A DNA stretch of 46,687 nucleotides from Inquilinus limosus DSM 16000 (GCF_000423185.1 NZ_KE383989.1:82277-128963); one strand, 5' to 3'. Positions 28,411 through 37,629 are shown, counted from the stretch's first letter. The notes: generated by a model not told the origin, from the sequence alone. Program-made: numbers and translations.

Positions 28411-29115
28411 ATGAAGAAGGTCTATCCGGATGCGACGGCCGCCCTGGCCGGCGTGCTCCGCGACGGGATGACGATCATGGCCGGCGGCTTCGGCCTCTGC
28501 GGCATCCCCGAGAAGCTGATCGACGCCATCGCCGAGAGCGGCGTGAAGGGCCTGACGGTGATCTCGAACAATTGCGGCATCGACGGCGTCGGCCTCGGCA
28601 AGCTGCTCGAGCGCGGCCAGATCAAGAAGATGATCTCGTCCTATGTCGGCGAGAACAAGCTGTTCGCGCAGCAGTACCTGTCCGGCCAGCTGGAGCTGGA
28701 GTTCAACCCGCAGGGCACGCTGGCCGAGCGCATCCGCGCCGGCGGCGCCGGCATTCCCGCCTTCTTCACCAAGACCGGCGTCGGCACCATCGTCGCCGAG
28801 GGCAAGGAGGTGCGGGAGTTCGACGGCGCCGAATACGTCATGGAGCGCGGGCTGTTCGCCGACCTGGCCATCGTCAAGGCCTGGAAGGGCGACGCCGAGG
28901 GCAACCTGATCTACCGGAAGACGGCGCGGAACTTCAACCCGATGATGGCCACCGCGGCCAAGGTCACGGTCGCCGAGGTCGAGGAGCTGGTCGATGTCGG
29001 CGGGCTGGACCCGAACCAGATCCACACCCCGGGCATCTATGTGAAGCGCATCCTTCAGGGCAAGGACTACGAGAAGCGCATCGAGCAGCGAACCACCCGG
29101 CCGCGGGCCGCCTGA
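28411..29115 (+). CDS. scoA: 3-oxoacid CoA-transferase subunit A
   Basis: 234 residues, the usual size for ScoA. It transfers CoA from succinyl-CoA to acetoacetate with ScoB. The segment [18 protein letters not shown] and the [28 protein letters not shown] block are typical. The ATG at 28411 was chosen over 28390 because GGGAGGGAC lies just upstream and it gives the family N-terminus MKKVYPDA. It is followed 16 bp later by scoB. Confidence 0.94.
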   Translation: MKKVYPDATAALAGVLRDGMTIMAGGFGLCGIPEKLIDAIAESGVKGLTVISNNCGIDGVGLGKLLERGQIKKMISSYVGENKLFAQQYLSGQLELEFNPQGTLAERIRAGGAGIPAFFTKTGVGTIVAEGKEVREFDGAEYVMERGLFADLAIVKAWKGDAEGNLIYRKTARNFNPMMATAAKVTVAEVEELVDVGGLDPNQIHTPGIYVKRILQGKDYEKRIEQRTTRPRAA

Positions 29116-29131
29116 GGAGAGGGAGAGCACC

Positions 29132-29776
29132 ATGCCCTGGACCCGTGAGCAGATGGCCGCCCGCGCCGCCCGCGAGCTGCAGGACGGCTTCTACGTCAAT
29201 CTCGGCATCGGCATCCCGACGCTGGTGGCGAACTACATCCCCGACGGCATCACCGTGACGCTGCAGAGCGAGAACGGCATGCTGGGCATGGGCCCCTTCC
29301 CTTACGAGGGCGAGGAGGACCCGGACCTGATCAACGCCGGCAAGCAGACGATCACCGAGCTGCCGCAGTCGAGCTATTTCAGCTCGGCCGACTCGTTCGC
29401 CATGATCCGCGGCGGCCATATCGACCTGTCGATCCTCGGCGCCATGCAGGTGTCGAAGGAGGGCGACCTCGCCAACTGGATGATCCCCGGCAAGATGGTG
29501 AAGGGGATGGGCGGGGCGATGGACCTGGTCGCCGGCGTCAAGCGCGTCGTCGTGATCATGGAGCACAACGCCAAGGACGGCGCGCCGAAGCTGCTGAACC
29601 AGTGCGACCTGCCGCTGACCGGCAAGGCCGTGGTCGATCTCGTGATCACCGAGCTCGGCGTGTTCGAGATCGGGCCGCAAGGCCTGACCCTGATCGAGGT
29701 CGCCGACGGCGTCACCGTCGACGAGATCCGGGCCAAGACCGAGGCGCCCTTCGCCACCCGCCCCGGCCTCGCCTGA
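29132..29776 (+). CDS. scoB: 3-oxoacid CoA-transferase subunit B
   Basis: 214 residues. The catalytic Glu lies in the conserved [12 protein letters not shown] (about 48-58), and [23 protein letters not shown] is a family block. A GGAGAGGGAGAG ribosome-binding stretch precedes the ATG. Together with ScoA it lets the cell use acetoacetate and related 3-oxoacids as acetyl-CoA sources. It lies 9 bp before the deacetylase-fold gene, which is probably in the same transcript. Confidence 0.94.
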   Translation: MPWTREQMAARAARELQDGFYVNLGIGIPTLVANYIPDGITVTLQSENGMLGMGPFPYEGEEDPDLINAGKQTITELPQSSYFSSADSFAMIRGGHIDLSILGAMQVSKEGDLANWMIPGKMVKGMGGAMDLVAGVKRVVVIMEHNAKDGAPKLLNQCDLPLTGKAVVDLVITELGVFEIGPQGLTLIEVADGVTVDEIRAKTEAPFATRPGLA

Positions 29777-29785
29777 TCCCGCCCG

Positions 29786-30697
29786 ATGGCCGGCACGCCC
29801 GCGGGGCCGCTCGCCGGCCATGGCCGCTACGACTACAGCGCGATCACCCGCCGGCCGGGCTATGCCTGGCCGGACGGGACCCGTCTCGCCGTCTATCTCG
29901 GCCTCAATCTCGAGCATTTCGCCTTCGGCGAGGGGCTGGGCGCCGAGCTGGCACCCGGCGGGCCGCAGCCGGACGTGCTGAACTACGCTTGGCGCGACTA
30001 TGGCAACCGGGTCGGCGCCTGGCGCCTCTTGGAACTGTTCGACAGCCTGGCCCTGCCCTGCTCCGTCATCGTCAATGCGTCGATCTACGACCATTGCCCG
30101 GAGCTGCCGGCCGCCTTCCAGGCCCGCGGCGACGAGATCGTCGGCCACGGCCACAGCAATTCAGAGCGCCAGGGCATCTTGCCCGAGGCCGAGGAGGCGG
30201 CGCTGATCCGCCGCGCCACCGAGGCCATCGCCCGCCACGCCGGCTCGCCGCCGAAAGGCTGGCTCGGCCCCTGGATCTCGCAGAGCCACCGCACTCCCGA
30301 CCTGCTGCGGGAGGCGGGCTACGATTACCTGCTGGACTGGTGCCATGACGACCAGCCGGTGTGGATGTGCACCCGCGGCGGCCGCATCCTGTCGGTGCCC
30401 TATCCGCAGGAGCTGAACGACATCCCGGCCATCGTGGCGCGTAAGATGAACGCCGACGCCTTCGCCGACATGGTGATCGGCCAGTTTGACGAGATGCTGG
30501 AGCAGCAATCGCACGGCCAGGCCCTGGTGATGGGCGTGGCGCTGCATCCCTACATCGTCGGCCAGCCCTACCGGCTGCGCCAGCTGCGCCGCGCCCTGGC
30601 CCATATCGCCGCCCGGCGCGATTCGGTCTGGATTACCACCGCCGGCGCCATCGCCGCCCATGCCGCCGCCCTGCCGCCCGGGACCGTGCCGGGCTGA
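29786..30697 (+). CDS. Polysaccharide deacetylase-fold (PuuE-like) protein
   Basis: 303 residues of the NodB/CE4 fold subgroup related to cofactor-independent allantoinase PuuE. Motifs are YAWPDGTRLAVYLGLNLEHFAFGEG at the N-terminus, GDEIVGHGHSNSERQ (the metal-binding His pair region), KGWLGPWISQSHRTPDLLREAGYDYLLDW, and GVALHPYIVGQPYRLR near the end. The canonical TxDDG motif of chitin deacetylases is absent, as is usual in the PuuE subgroup. The substrate may be a ureide or other amide rather than a polysaccharide. It lies just after scoB. No other purine-catabolism genes are in the window. Confidence 0.82.
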   Translation: MAGTPAGPLAGHGRYDYSAITRRPGYAWPDGTRLAVYLGLNLEHFAFGEGLGAELAPGGPQPDVLNYAWRDYGNRVGAWRLLELFDSLALPCSVIVNASIYDHCPELPAAFQARGDEIVGHGHSNSERQGILPEAEEAALIRRATEAIARHAGSPPKGWLGPWISQSHRTPDLLREAGYDYLLDWCHDDQPVWMCTRGGRILSVPYPQELNDIPAIVARKMNADAFADMVIGQFDEMLEQQSHGQALVMGVALHPYIVGQPYRLRQLRRALAHIAARRDSVWITTAGAIAAHAAALPPGTVPG

Positions 30698-30799
30698 CGG
30701 CCAGCGCCCGATTGTCGCGCGGAGAGCCGGCCTCGGTGCTTGCTCCCGCCCGGCGCCGAGCCCAGATTAGGGTTTTCGCACATGCGAGAGAGCGGCCCC

Positions 30800-31963
30800 A
30801 TGCCCGACGGCATCCCCGAGGCAAGCCTCAAGCTGGTCTCCGACATCACCGCGATCGACGCTTCCGCCTGGGACGCCTGCGCCGGGCCGGACAACCCGTT
30901 CCTCTCCCACGCCTTCCTCTCGGCGCTGGAGGAGAGCGGCTCGGCCACCGCCGAGACCGGCTGGCTGCCGCAGCATCTGGTGCTGGAGGAGCCGGACGGC
31001 CGCCTGCTCGGCGCCGTGCCGCTCTACCTCAAGGTCCATTCCTACGGCGAGTACGTCTTCGACCACAGCTGGGCCCGCGCCTATGAGCAGGCGGGCGGCC
31101 GCTACTACCCGAAGCTGCAGTCGGCGGTGCCCTTCACCCCGGTCACCGGCCGGCGCCTGCTGGTCCGCCCCGGCGCCCCGGCGGCGACCGCCGAGCTGCT
31201 GATCCGCGGCCTCGAGCAGGCGGCGCTGGCGCACAAGGTATCGTCGCTGCACGTCACCTTTCCGACCGAAGCCGACTGGTCGCGCTTCGGCGAGGCCGGC
31301 TGGCTGCAGCGGATCGGTGAGCAGTATCACTGGGAGAACGAGGGCTACGGCAGCTTCGACGACTTCCTGGCCACGCTGAACAGCCGCCGCCGCAAGGACA
31401 TCCGCAAGGAACGGCAGCGCGCGGTCGAGGGCGGCATCCGCCTGACCGCGCTGACCGGCGACGACCTCAAGCCCCAGCACTGGGACGCCTTCTTCCGCTT
31501 CTACCGCAACACCAGCGACCGGAAATGGGGCGACCCGTACCTGACCCGGGACTTCTTCGCCCGGATCGGCGAGACCATGGCCGACCGCATCGCCCTGGTG
31601 ATGGCGGAGAAGGACGGCCGCTGGATCGCCGGCGCCCTGAACCTGATCGGCAGCGACACGATCTACGGCCGCAACTGGGGCTGCGACGGCCGCGACTATC
31701 CCTTCCTGCATTTCGAGGCCTGCTACTACCAGGCGATCGACTTCGCCATCGCCCGCGGGTTGAAGCGGGTCGAGGCCGGGGCGCAGGGCGAGCACAAGGT
31801 GATGCGCGGCTACCGCCCGGTCCGCACCTACAGCGCCCATTGGATCCGCGACCCCGGCTTCCGCCGCGCCGTGGCCGATTTCCTGGCCCGCGAGACCCGC
31901 GCGGTCGAGGCCGGCATCGAAGACCTCGCCGAACATCTCCCGTTCCGGCAAACTTGCCCCTAG
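30800..31963 (+). CDS. DUF482/GNAT-like acyltransferase
   Basis: About 387 residues. It belongs to the DUF482 family (COG3146), which has a FemAB/GNAT-like fold and is annotated as predicted N-acyltransferase: DNPFLSHAFLSALEESGSA, AVPLYLKVHSYGEYVFDHSWARAYEQAGGRYYPKLQSAVPFTP, and EGYGSFDDFLATLNSRRRKDIRKER. The ATG at 30800 was chosen because GAGAGAG lies 7 nt upstream; 30782 is an alternative. The biochemical role of this family is not established. It stands alone. Confidence 0.85.
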   Translation: MPDGIPEASLKLVSDITAIDASAWDACAGPDNPFLSHAFLSALEESGSATAETGWLPQHLVLEEPDGRLLGAVPLYLKVHSYGEYVFDHSWARAYEQAGGRYYPKLQSAVPFTPVTGRRLLVRPGAPAATAELLIRGLEQAALAHKVSSLHVTFPTEADWSRFGEAGWLQRIGEQYHWENEGYGSFDDFLATLNSRRRKDIRKERQRAVEGGIRLTALTGDDLKPQHWDAFFRFYRNTSDRKWGDPYLTRDFFARIGETMADRIALVMAEKDGRWIAGALNLIGSDTIYGRNWGCDGRDYPFLHFEACYYQAIDFAIARGLKRVEAGAQGEHKVMRGYRPVRTYSAHWIRDPGFRRAVADFLARETRAVEAGIEDLAEHLPFRQTCP

Positions 31964-32037
31964 CCGCATCCCGCGGCCGGCATCACGGCGCGACGGCCGG
32001 CAGGCAGGGCCGTCGCCGCGAACCGGGGAGAGAGACG

Positions 32038-32868
32038 ATGGATCTCGACAAGCTCTTGGGTGCGTTGGCGCAGGGCGGCATGGGCCGGGCCGCGGGCGGC
32101 GGCGGGGCCGGCGGCCTCGACCTCGGCGGCATCCTCAGCCAAGTGCTGGGCGGGGGCGGCATGGGCGCCGCGCCGTCCGGCAGATCGGGCGGCGGCTTGG
32201 GCGGGCTGCTGGAGAGCCTGGGCGGCGGCGGTTCCTCCGGTGGCGGCCTGGGCGGGCTCGGCAGCATTCTCGGCGGTCTCGGCGGCGGCCAGAGCCGCGG
32301 TGGCGGTCTTGGTGGAGGCCTCGGCGGCGGGCTGATGGCGATCATCGCCGCGATCGCCATGCAGGCGCTGCAGAATCGCGGCGGGGGTGCCGCCGCAGCG
32401 CCGTCGCCGACCATCGACGACGCGCCGGCCATCACGCCCACCACCCCGTCCTCCGGGGCCGGCGGCGGATTCCTCGACATGGCCGATTCGGTCGGCGGCG
32501 GGGGCCAGGCGGCGCATCTGGTCGGGCAGGGCACCGCGCACCGGATCGTCCGCACCATGATCGCCGCGGCGGCGGCCGACGGCACCATCGACGAGGCCGA
32601 GGCCACGGCGATCCAGGGCCATCTCGGCGAGGGCGATTCGGAGGAGCGCGCCTTCCTGGAGAACGAGCTGCGCAACCCGGCGACACCGGAAGAGCTGGCG
32701 GCCGGAGTCAGCGGCCCGCAGGAGGCGGCGCAGATCTATACCGCGGCGCTCCTGACCGTGACCATGGATTCGCCGGAGGAGAGCCGGTTCCTGAAGCAGC
32801 TGGCCTTGGCGCTGAGGCTGGACGCCCAGACCATCGCGTCACTGCACCAGACGGTGAAGCAGGGCTGA
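32038..32868 (+). CDS. DUF533/TerB-like protein with glycine-rich N-terminus
   Basis: 276 residues, ATG at 32038 after a GGGGAGAGAG stretch. The first ~105 residues are extremely Gly-rich (runs such as GGGLGGLLESLGGGG). A hydrophobic stretch (LMAIIAAIAMQAL, about 100-112) and a Pro/Thr linker follow. The C-terminal ~120 residues form an all-helical DUF533/TerB-like domain: AHRIVRTMIAAAAADGTIDEAE with an Asp-rich loop, then RFLKQLALALRLD. Related E. coli YebE is an inner-membrane protein of unknown function. The Gly-rich part may be disordered or form a membrane-proximal scaffold. Confidence 0.8.
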   Translation: MDLDKLLGALAQGGMGRAAGGGGAGGLDLGGILSQVLGGGGMGAAPSGRSGGGLGGLLESLGGGGSSGGGLGGLGSILGGLGGGQSRGGGLGGGLGGGLMAIIAAIAMQALQNRGGGAAAAPSPTIDDAPAITPTTPSSGAGGGFLDMADSVGGGGQAAHLVGQGTAHRIVRTMIAAAAADGTIDEAEATAIQGHLGEGDSEERAFLENELRNPATPEELAAGVSGPQEAAQIYTAALLTVTMDSPEESRFLKQLALALRLDAQTIASLHQTVKQG

Positions 32869-32890
32869 GGGTCTTCCCTCTCCCCTTTTC

Positions 32891-33125
32891 TGTCATGCCC
32901 GGGCTTGACCCGGGCATCCAGAGGAATGTCGACGCTCTCTGGATTGCCGGGTCAAGCCCCATAGGCGCTAAGATAGGGCGGGTTCCTATATCGACTGGCA
33001 CCAAGCGATTGCCTCTCCCGCGTCCGGCGGGAGAGGCAAACAGCATCAGCGAGAGCTGCAAAGACGTTGGCGGCAACAGCTATCCGCCTATCTTAGCGCC
33101 TATGGGGTCAAGCCCGGCAATGACA
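32891..33125. repeat. Extragenic palindromic repeat (family B), split by a MITE
   Basis: It begins tgtcatgcccgggcttgac and ends cccggcaatgaca. The left arm is complete, and the right arm is interrupted by the 147-bp element at 32959-33105. Removing the insert and one 9-bp duplicate restores a continuous palindrome reading ttgccgggtcaagcccggcaa. The whole fills the gap between the DUF533 and 2-hydroxyacid dehydrogenase genes. Confidence 0.85.
32959..33105. mobile_element. 147-bp MITE-like insertion with 9-bp target duplication
   Basis: The ends are a perfect 19-bp inverted repeat, CCATAGGCGCTAAGATAGG at 32959-32977 and its complement at 33087-33105. Both sides are flanked by GGTCAAGCC (32950-32958 and 33106-33114), a 9-bp direct repeat expected from transposition. 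No reading frame for a transposase fits. Inside is a second hairpin with 13-bp arms (33009-33021 and 33027-33039). It is therefore a non-autonomous element that would need a transposase from elsewhere. Confidence 0.85.
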
Positions 33126-33142
33126 GTGAGAGGGGGCGGCTC

Positions 33143-34132
33143 CTAAAACTCCGTCTCCAGCACCCGGTCGGGCGGTACATGGCCGTCGACGAAGCTGCGG
33201 ATGTTGACGATCACCTTCTGGCCCATGTCGATGCGGCCCTCGAGGGTGGCCGAGCCCATATGCGGCAGCAGCACGACGTTAGGCAGCTTCAGGAGCTTCG
33301 GGTTGACGTTCGGCTCGCGCTCGAACACGTCGAGCCCGGCGCCGCCCAGCTCACCCTGCTTCAGCATCTGCGCCAGCGCGTCCTCGTCGATCACCTCGCC
33401 GCGCGAGGTGTTCACGATCAGCGCGTCGCGGCGCATCAGCTTCAGCCGCCGGGGCGACAGCAGATGGTAGGTTGCCGGCGTGCGCGGGCAGTTGACCGAG
33501 ACGATGTCCATCCGCGACAGCATCTGGTCCAGGCTGGGCCAGTAGGTGGCGTCCAGCTCGGCCTCCACCTCCGGATGCACCCGGTTGCGGTTGTGGTAGT
33601 GCACCGACAGGCCGAAGGCGCGGGCCCGCCGCGCCACCGCCTGGCCGATCCGGCCCATGCCGACGATGCCGAGCCGCTTGCCGCCGAGACGGGCGCCGAG
33701 CATGCCGGTCGGGCTCCAGCCGGTCCATTGCCCGGCGCGGACCAGCCGTTCTCCCTCCGCCAGCCGGCGGGCCACGGCCAGGATCAGGGCCATGGTCATG
33801 TCGGCCGTGTCCTCGGTCAGGACGCCGGGGGTGTTGGTCACGGTCAGCCCGCGCGCCTTGGCGGCGGAAAGGTCGATATGGTCGACGCCGGTGCCGAAGC
33901 TGGCGATCAGCTTCAGCTGCGGCCCGGACTGGGCCAGGAGGTCGGCGTCGATCCGGTCGGTGACGGTCGGAACCAGAACGTCGGCCTCGCGCATCGCGGC
34001 GACCAGCTGTTCCCGGTCCATCGCCACGTCGTCGTGGTTCAGCCGGGTCTCGAACAGCTCCATCATCCGGGTCTCGATGACATCCGGCAGCTTGCGGGTG
34101 ACGATGACGAGCGGACGCTTTCTCTCGGCCAT
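33143..34132 (-). CDS. D-2-hydroxyacid dehydrogenase (glyoxylate/hydroxypyruvate reductase-like)
   Basis: About 329 residues from the ATG at 34132, which gives the natural N-terminus MAERKRPLVIVTRKLP. The Rossmann motif is GIVGMGRIGQAVARRARAFG (about 154-173). The active-site Arg lies in NTSRGEVIDEDAL, Glu in VFEREPNVNPKLL, and His in LPHMGSATLEGR. These are the expected catalytic residues of NAD(P)-dependent D-2-hydroxyacid dehydrogenases that reduce glyoxylate or hydroxypyruvate. It stands alone, divergent from the CDP-alcohol phosphatidyltransferase gene. Confidence 0.93.
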   Translation of the reverse strand: MAERKRPLVIVTRKLPDVIETRMMELFETRLNHDDVAMDREQLVAAMREADVLVPTVTDRIDADLLAQSGPQLKLIASFGTGVDHIDLSAAKARGLTVTNTPGVLTEDTADMTMALILAVARRLAEGERLVRAGQWTGWSPTGMLGARLGGKRLGIVGMGRIGQAVARRARAFGLSVHYHNRNRVHPEVEAELDATYWPSLDQMLSRMDIVSVNCPRTPATYHLLSPRRLKLMRRDALIVNTSRGEVIDEDALAQMLKQGELGGAGLDVFEREPNVNPKLLKLPNVVLLPHMGSATLEGRIDMGQKVIVNIRSFVDGHVPPDRVLETEF

Positions 34133-34269
34133 GGCTGAACCAGTCCCGGCAACCCCGTTTGCGCCATAGAGCAAGCCGGCCGCGCGAATGTCCAGAGCCG
34201 GACTGTGACCGGGGTCACGGTTTGGCCGAAGAGTCGCGTAGGATGATGGCGTCGACCGGCGGGAGGATC

Positions 34270-35010
34270 ATGCGCGACGAGACCGATCTTCGCGGCGCCC
34301 TGCAGCGGCAGGCGCGGTGGCTGCTGGCGGCGGGGGCGGTCGCGCTCGCCGCCCTCGCGCTGCCCCTCGCCGCCGATCCCGCGCTCGGCGCTTTTTTCGC
34401 AGTGCGCGCCGGGCTGCTGTACTGCGGCATCGCCACGCTGGTCCTGGCCGGCCTCGCCGCCCATGCCCCACATCGCCGCTTCGGCCCGGCGAACACGGTG
34501 ACGCTGGCGCGCATCGTGCTGATCTGCCTCCTGGCCGCGCTGATGGGCACGGCCGCGCCGGACGAGGACTGTCTATGGCTGATCGCAGGATTCGCCACGC
34601 TGGCGCTGGCGCTGGACGGCGTCGACGGCTGGGCGGCGCGGCGCAGCGGCCTCGCCTCCCGCTTCGGCGCCCGATTCGACATGGAGGCCGACGCCTTCTT
34701 CGTCCTCGTCCTGTCGGTGCTGGCCTGGCAATGGGACAAGGTCGGGCCCTGGGTGCTGCTGATCGGGGCGATGCGCTACCTCTATGTTCTGGCCGGCGCC
34801 GCCTGGACCTGGCTACGCGCGCCGGTGCCGGACAGCGTCGCCCGCAAGGCCGTCTGCGTGATCCAGATCCTGGCGCTGACAGCCTGCCTGGCGCCGCCCG
34901 TGCCGCCCGCCGCCGCCGCGGCCCTGGCGGCAGGGGCGCTGGCGCTGCTGTGCTGGTCCTTCGGCCGCGACATCGTCTGGCTGTGGCGGCGACGGCGCGT
35001 GCCGGCATGA
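34270..35010 (+). CDS. CDP-alcohol phosphatidyltransferase family protein
   Basis: About 246 residues, starting at the ATG that follows GGGAGG. It has about six hydrophobic spans and a complete family motif, DGVDGWAARRSGLASRF followed by GARFDMEAD (about 115-142). All the Asp and Gly residues that bind the CDP-linked donor and metals are present. It should link an alcohol headgroup to a lipid or phospho-acceptor in the membrane. The gene overlaps the next by 4 bp (ATGA) and begins a three-gene unit with an FkbM methyltransferase and a RibD-type reductase. That is an unusual partnership for a phospholipid enzyme. Confidence 0.9.
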   Translation: MRDETDLRGALQRQARWLLAAGAVALAALALPLAADPALGAFFAVRAGLLYCGIATLVLAGLAAHAPHRRFGPANTVTLARIVLICLLAALMGTAAPDEDCLWLIAGFATLALALDGVDGWAARRSGLASRFGARFDMEADAFFVLVLSVLAWQWDKVGPWVLLIGAMRYLYVLAGAAWTWLRAPVPDSVARKAVCVIQILALTACLAPPVPPAAAAALAAGALALLCWSFGRDIVWLWRRRRVPA

Positions 35011-35753
35011 TCCCCCTCGCCCGCGCCGCCGGTATCGTCCGGTCCCTCGCCGTCTATCGCGGCATCCCCGGCCGCACCGCCCGCTTCCGCCGTTTCTTCT
35101 CGGCGCTGATCCGGCCCGGCGATCTCTGCTTCGACATCGGCGCCCATGTCGGCAACCGCAGCCTGTGCTGGGCCGGTCTCGGCGCCCGGGTGGTGGCGGT
35201 GGAGCCGCAGCCCGATTTTGCCCGGCTGCTGCGCCGCAGCTTCCGCGGCCATCCCGGCACCACCCTGGTCGAGAGCGCGGTTGGCGCCGCCGCCGGCACC
35301 GCCACCCTGCATCTCAGCAGCCGCACCCCGACCGTCGCCAGCCTGTCGAAGGACTGGATCGAGGCGGTGTCGAAGGCGGACGGCTTCGCCGCGATCCGCT
35401 GGGACCGGCGGGTCGAGGTGCCGGTGACGACGCTGGACGCGCTGATCGCCCGCTTCGGCGTCCCCGCCTTCTGCAAGATCGACGTCGAGGGCTTCGAGGC
35501 CGAGGTGCTGATGGGCCTGCCCCACCCCCTGCCCTGCCTGTCCATCGAATATGTCCCGGCGGCGCTGCCGGCCGCCCTGGCCGCGCTCGACCGGATCGAG
35601 GCGCTGGGCCACTACCGTTTCCAGGTCTCGATCGGCGAGACCGGCCGCTTCCTGTGGCCGGGCTGGCGCAGCGGGCACGAAATGCGGGCCTGGTTGTTGA
35701 CTCGATCGCCGGGGGACCGCTCCGGCGACCTCTATGCGCGGGCGGAGGTATGA
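35007..35753 (+). CDS. FkbM-family methyltransferase
   Basis: 248 residues. The SAM-binding motif LCFDIGAHVGNRSLCWAGLGARVVAVEPQP lies at about 40-69, and the FkbM block (VPVTTLDALIARFGVPAFCKIDVEGFEAEVLMGL) at about 138-171. FkbM-type enzymes O-methylate sugars and secondary-metabolite hydroxyls. It starts at an ATG overlapping the previous stop (ATGA) and overlaps the next gene by 4 bp, so all three are translationally coupled. Confidence 0.9.
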   Translation: MIPLARAAGIVRSLAVYRGIPGRTARFRRFFSALIRPGDLCFDIGAHVGNRSLCWAGLGARVVAVEPQPDFARLLRRSFRGHPGTTLVESAVGAAAGTATLHLSSRTPTVASLSKDWIEAVSKADGFAAIRWDRRVEVPVTTLDALIARFGVPAFCKIDVEGFEAEVLMGLPHPLPCLSIEYVPAALPAALAALDRIEALGHYRFQVSIGETGRFLWPGWRSGHEMRAWLLTRSPGDRSGDLYARAEV

Positions 35754-36505
35754 TGGACACCGCCTGGATCTGGCTGCTCGACCGGCGTGCCGGCCGGCCC
35801 GAAGCGCCGCTGCCGGCCGATGCCGTGGCACGCGACCGGATCGAGTTGCTGCGCCCCTTCGCCGAGGCCGAGGGCCGCTTCGCCCTGGCCCATCTCGGCC
35901 AGAGCATCGACGGCCACATCGCCACCGGCTGCGGCCAGTCGCAATACGTGACCGGCCCCTGCAACCTCGACCATCTGCACCGGCTGCGGGCGCTGGCCGA
36001 TGCCGTGCTGGTCGGCGCCGGCACGGTGGCCCATGACGATCCGCGGCTGACCACGCGCCGGGTCGACGGGCCGAACCCGGTACGGGTGGTGCTGGACCCC
36101 GACCGCCGGCTCGACGACCGCCGCGGCCTGTTCACCGACGGCGCCGCGCCGACTCTGCTGCTCTGCGCCGCCGACCGCGCCGACCGCCCGGCCGGCAGGG
36201 CCGAGATCGTCGGCCTCGACGACCTGTCGCCCGCCGCGGTGCTGACTGCGTTGGCGGCGCGCGGGCTGCGCCGGGTGCTGATCGAGGGCGGCGGCACCAC
36301 CGTCTCCCGCTTCCTCGCCGCCGGGGTGCTGGACCGGCTGCATGTCGCGGTGGCGCCGCTGATCATCGGCTCCGGCAAGGGCGGCCTTCGGCTGCCGGAG
36401 ATCTCCCATCTCGACCAGGCGCTGCGGCCGCCCTGCCGCACCTACGCCATGGGCAGCGATGTGCTGTTCGACTTCGATTTGCGGGGAACAGCAGGGCCGG
36501 TCTGA
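35750..36505 (+). CDS. RibD C-terminal-type (dihydrofolate reductase-fold) reductase
   Basis: 251 residues. The RibD_C reductase domain starts near residue 45 (FALAHLGQSIDGHIATG, matching the SxDGxxA motif). ADAVLVGAGTVAHDDPRLTTR and the cofactor loop VLIEGGGTTVSRFLAAGVLDRLHVAVAPLIIGSG follow. RibD-type enzymes reduce pyrimidine or pteridine ribosylamino intermediates with NADPH. No deaminase domain is attached. The ~40-residue N-terminal extension is not recognised. Starts ATGATG overlap the previous stop. With the PTPS-like gene nearby it suggests pteridine- or pyrimidine-like chemistry. Confidence 0.87.
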   Translation: MMDTAWIWLLDRRAGRPEAPLPADAVARDRIELLRPFAEAEGRFALAHLGQSIDGHIATGCGQSQYVTGPCNLDHLHRLRALADAVLVGAGTVAHDDPRLTTRRVDGPNPVRVVLDPDRRLDDRRGLFTDGAAPTLLLCAADRADRPAGRAEIVGLDDLSPAAVLTALAARGLRRVLIEGGGTTVSRFLAAGVLDRLHVAVAPLIIGSGKGGLRLPEISHLDQALRPPCRTYAMGSDVLFDFDLRGTAGPV

Positions 36506-36514
36506 CCCATAACC

Positions 36515-36548
36515 GTCATGGCGAGCCCCGCAGGGGCGTGGCCATGAC
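36515..36548. repeat. Short extragenic palindrome (family C, copy 3)
   Basis: gtcatggcgagcccc and ggggcgtggccatgac: the outer stem of the family C repeat with the core hairpin missing. It lies between the convergent RibD-type and glycosyltransferase genes. Confidence 0.7.
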
Positions 36549-36585
36549 GAAGAAGGGCTGGAGCCGGTTTCAGAGGCCTCCGGGC

Positions 36586-37629
36586 TTAGCCGACCAGGTC
36601 CAGCTCATGCGCGAAGGCCGCGGCCTGGGCCGGCCAGCCGGGCAGGCGGGCGCGCGCCGCCAGGCCGGCCTCACGCATCCGCAGCCGCGCGCCCGGATCG
36701 GTCAGCAGCCGGCGCAGCGCCTCAGTCAGCGCGTCGACATCGCCCGGCGGCACCAGGATCCCGGCATCGGGCGGCACCGTGTCCGGGATCGCCCCGCCGG
36801 TGGTGCTGACGATCGGCAGGCCGCGTGCGGAGGCCTCGGCCAGGGCCATGCCGTAGCCCTCGTGATGCGAGGGCAGCACGAACAGGTCGGCGCCATCGTA
36901 ATGCCGCAGCAGCGCCGGCTCGTCGATCTCGCCGAGGAAGCGGATGCGGTCGGACAGGCCGGCCTCCTCGACCGCGGTCAGCACCGCCGCGGCATGGGGC
37001 GCGTCCCGCTCCAGGCTGCCGGCGCAGACCAAGCGCCAGGACAGGCCGGCCAGCCGCTGCAGCGCGGCGACCAGGTCGAGATAGCCCTTGCGCGGCGTCA
37101 GCGTGGCGACGCAGAGCAGCACCGGCGCCGCTTCGCCCGAGCCCTGCGCCGGCGGCGTCGGGTCGGTGCCGGGCAGCACCACGCCGATGCGCGCCGCCTC
37201 GACGCCGTAGCGATGCAGGTCACGGGCGGTGCCCGGGCTGGTGACGATCACCCGGCGCGCGGTCGCGAGCGACTGACGCTCGCTGGTCTCCAGCGCCTGC
37301 CGCCGCGCCGCGTTCAAGCCCTGCTCGAAGGCCAGCGGATGATGGATCAGCGCCACCAGCCGCAGCCGCGCGGCTGCGGCCGCCATCTGCTGCGGCAGCG
37401 CGCTGAAGGCTAGCCCGTCGACCACGGTCAGGGCATTGTCCGGCAGGTCCCGCAGCACCGCGGCGGCCTCCGCTACCTCGGCCTCGTTCGGAAAGGGGAA
37501 GCCATCCCCCAGCCGGCACAGCGCCACCCGCCGGCCGAGACCCCGCAGACCTTCGATGATGCGCTTGTCGTAGATGTAGCCGCCGGTGCGCGACTCCGGG
37601 TCGCCCGGCAGCAGGAAGGCGATGCTCAT
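36586..37629 (-). CDS. GT4-family glycosyltransferase
   Basis: 347 residues with the GT-B fold. The N-terminal domain begins [28 protein letters not shown], with the Gly-rich acceptor loop. The donor domain contains [20 protein letters not shown], a typical GT4 block. The E-x7-E retaining motif region reads [28 protein letters not shown]. It should transfer a sugar from a nucleotide sugar. It overlaps the PTPS-like gene by 4 bp (ATGA), so the acceptor may be the product of that pathway. Confidence 0.92.
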   Translation of the reverse strand: MSIAFLLPGDPESRTGGYIYDKRIIEGLRGLGRRVALCRLGDGFPFPNEAEVAEAAAVLRDLPDNALTVVDGLAFSALPQQMAAAAARLRLVALIHHPLAFEQGLNAARRQALETSERQSLATARRVIVTSPGTARDLHRYGVEAARIGVVLPGTDPTPPAQGSGEAAPVLLCVATLTPRKGYLDLVAALQRLAGLSWRLVCAGSLERDAPHAAAVLTAVEEAGLSDRIRFLGEIDEPALLRHYDGADLFVLPSHHEGYGMALAEASARGLPIVSTTGGAIPDTVPPDAGILVPPGDVDALTEALRRLLTDPGARLRMREAGLAARARLPGWPAQAAAFAHELDLVG

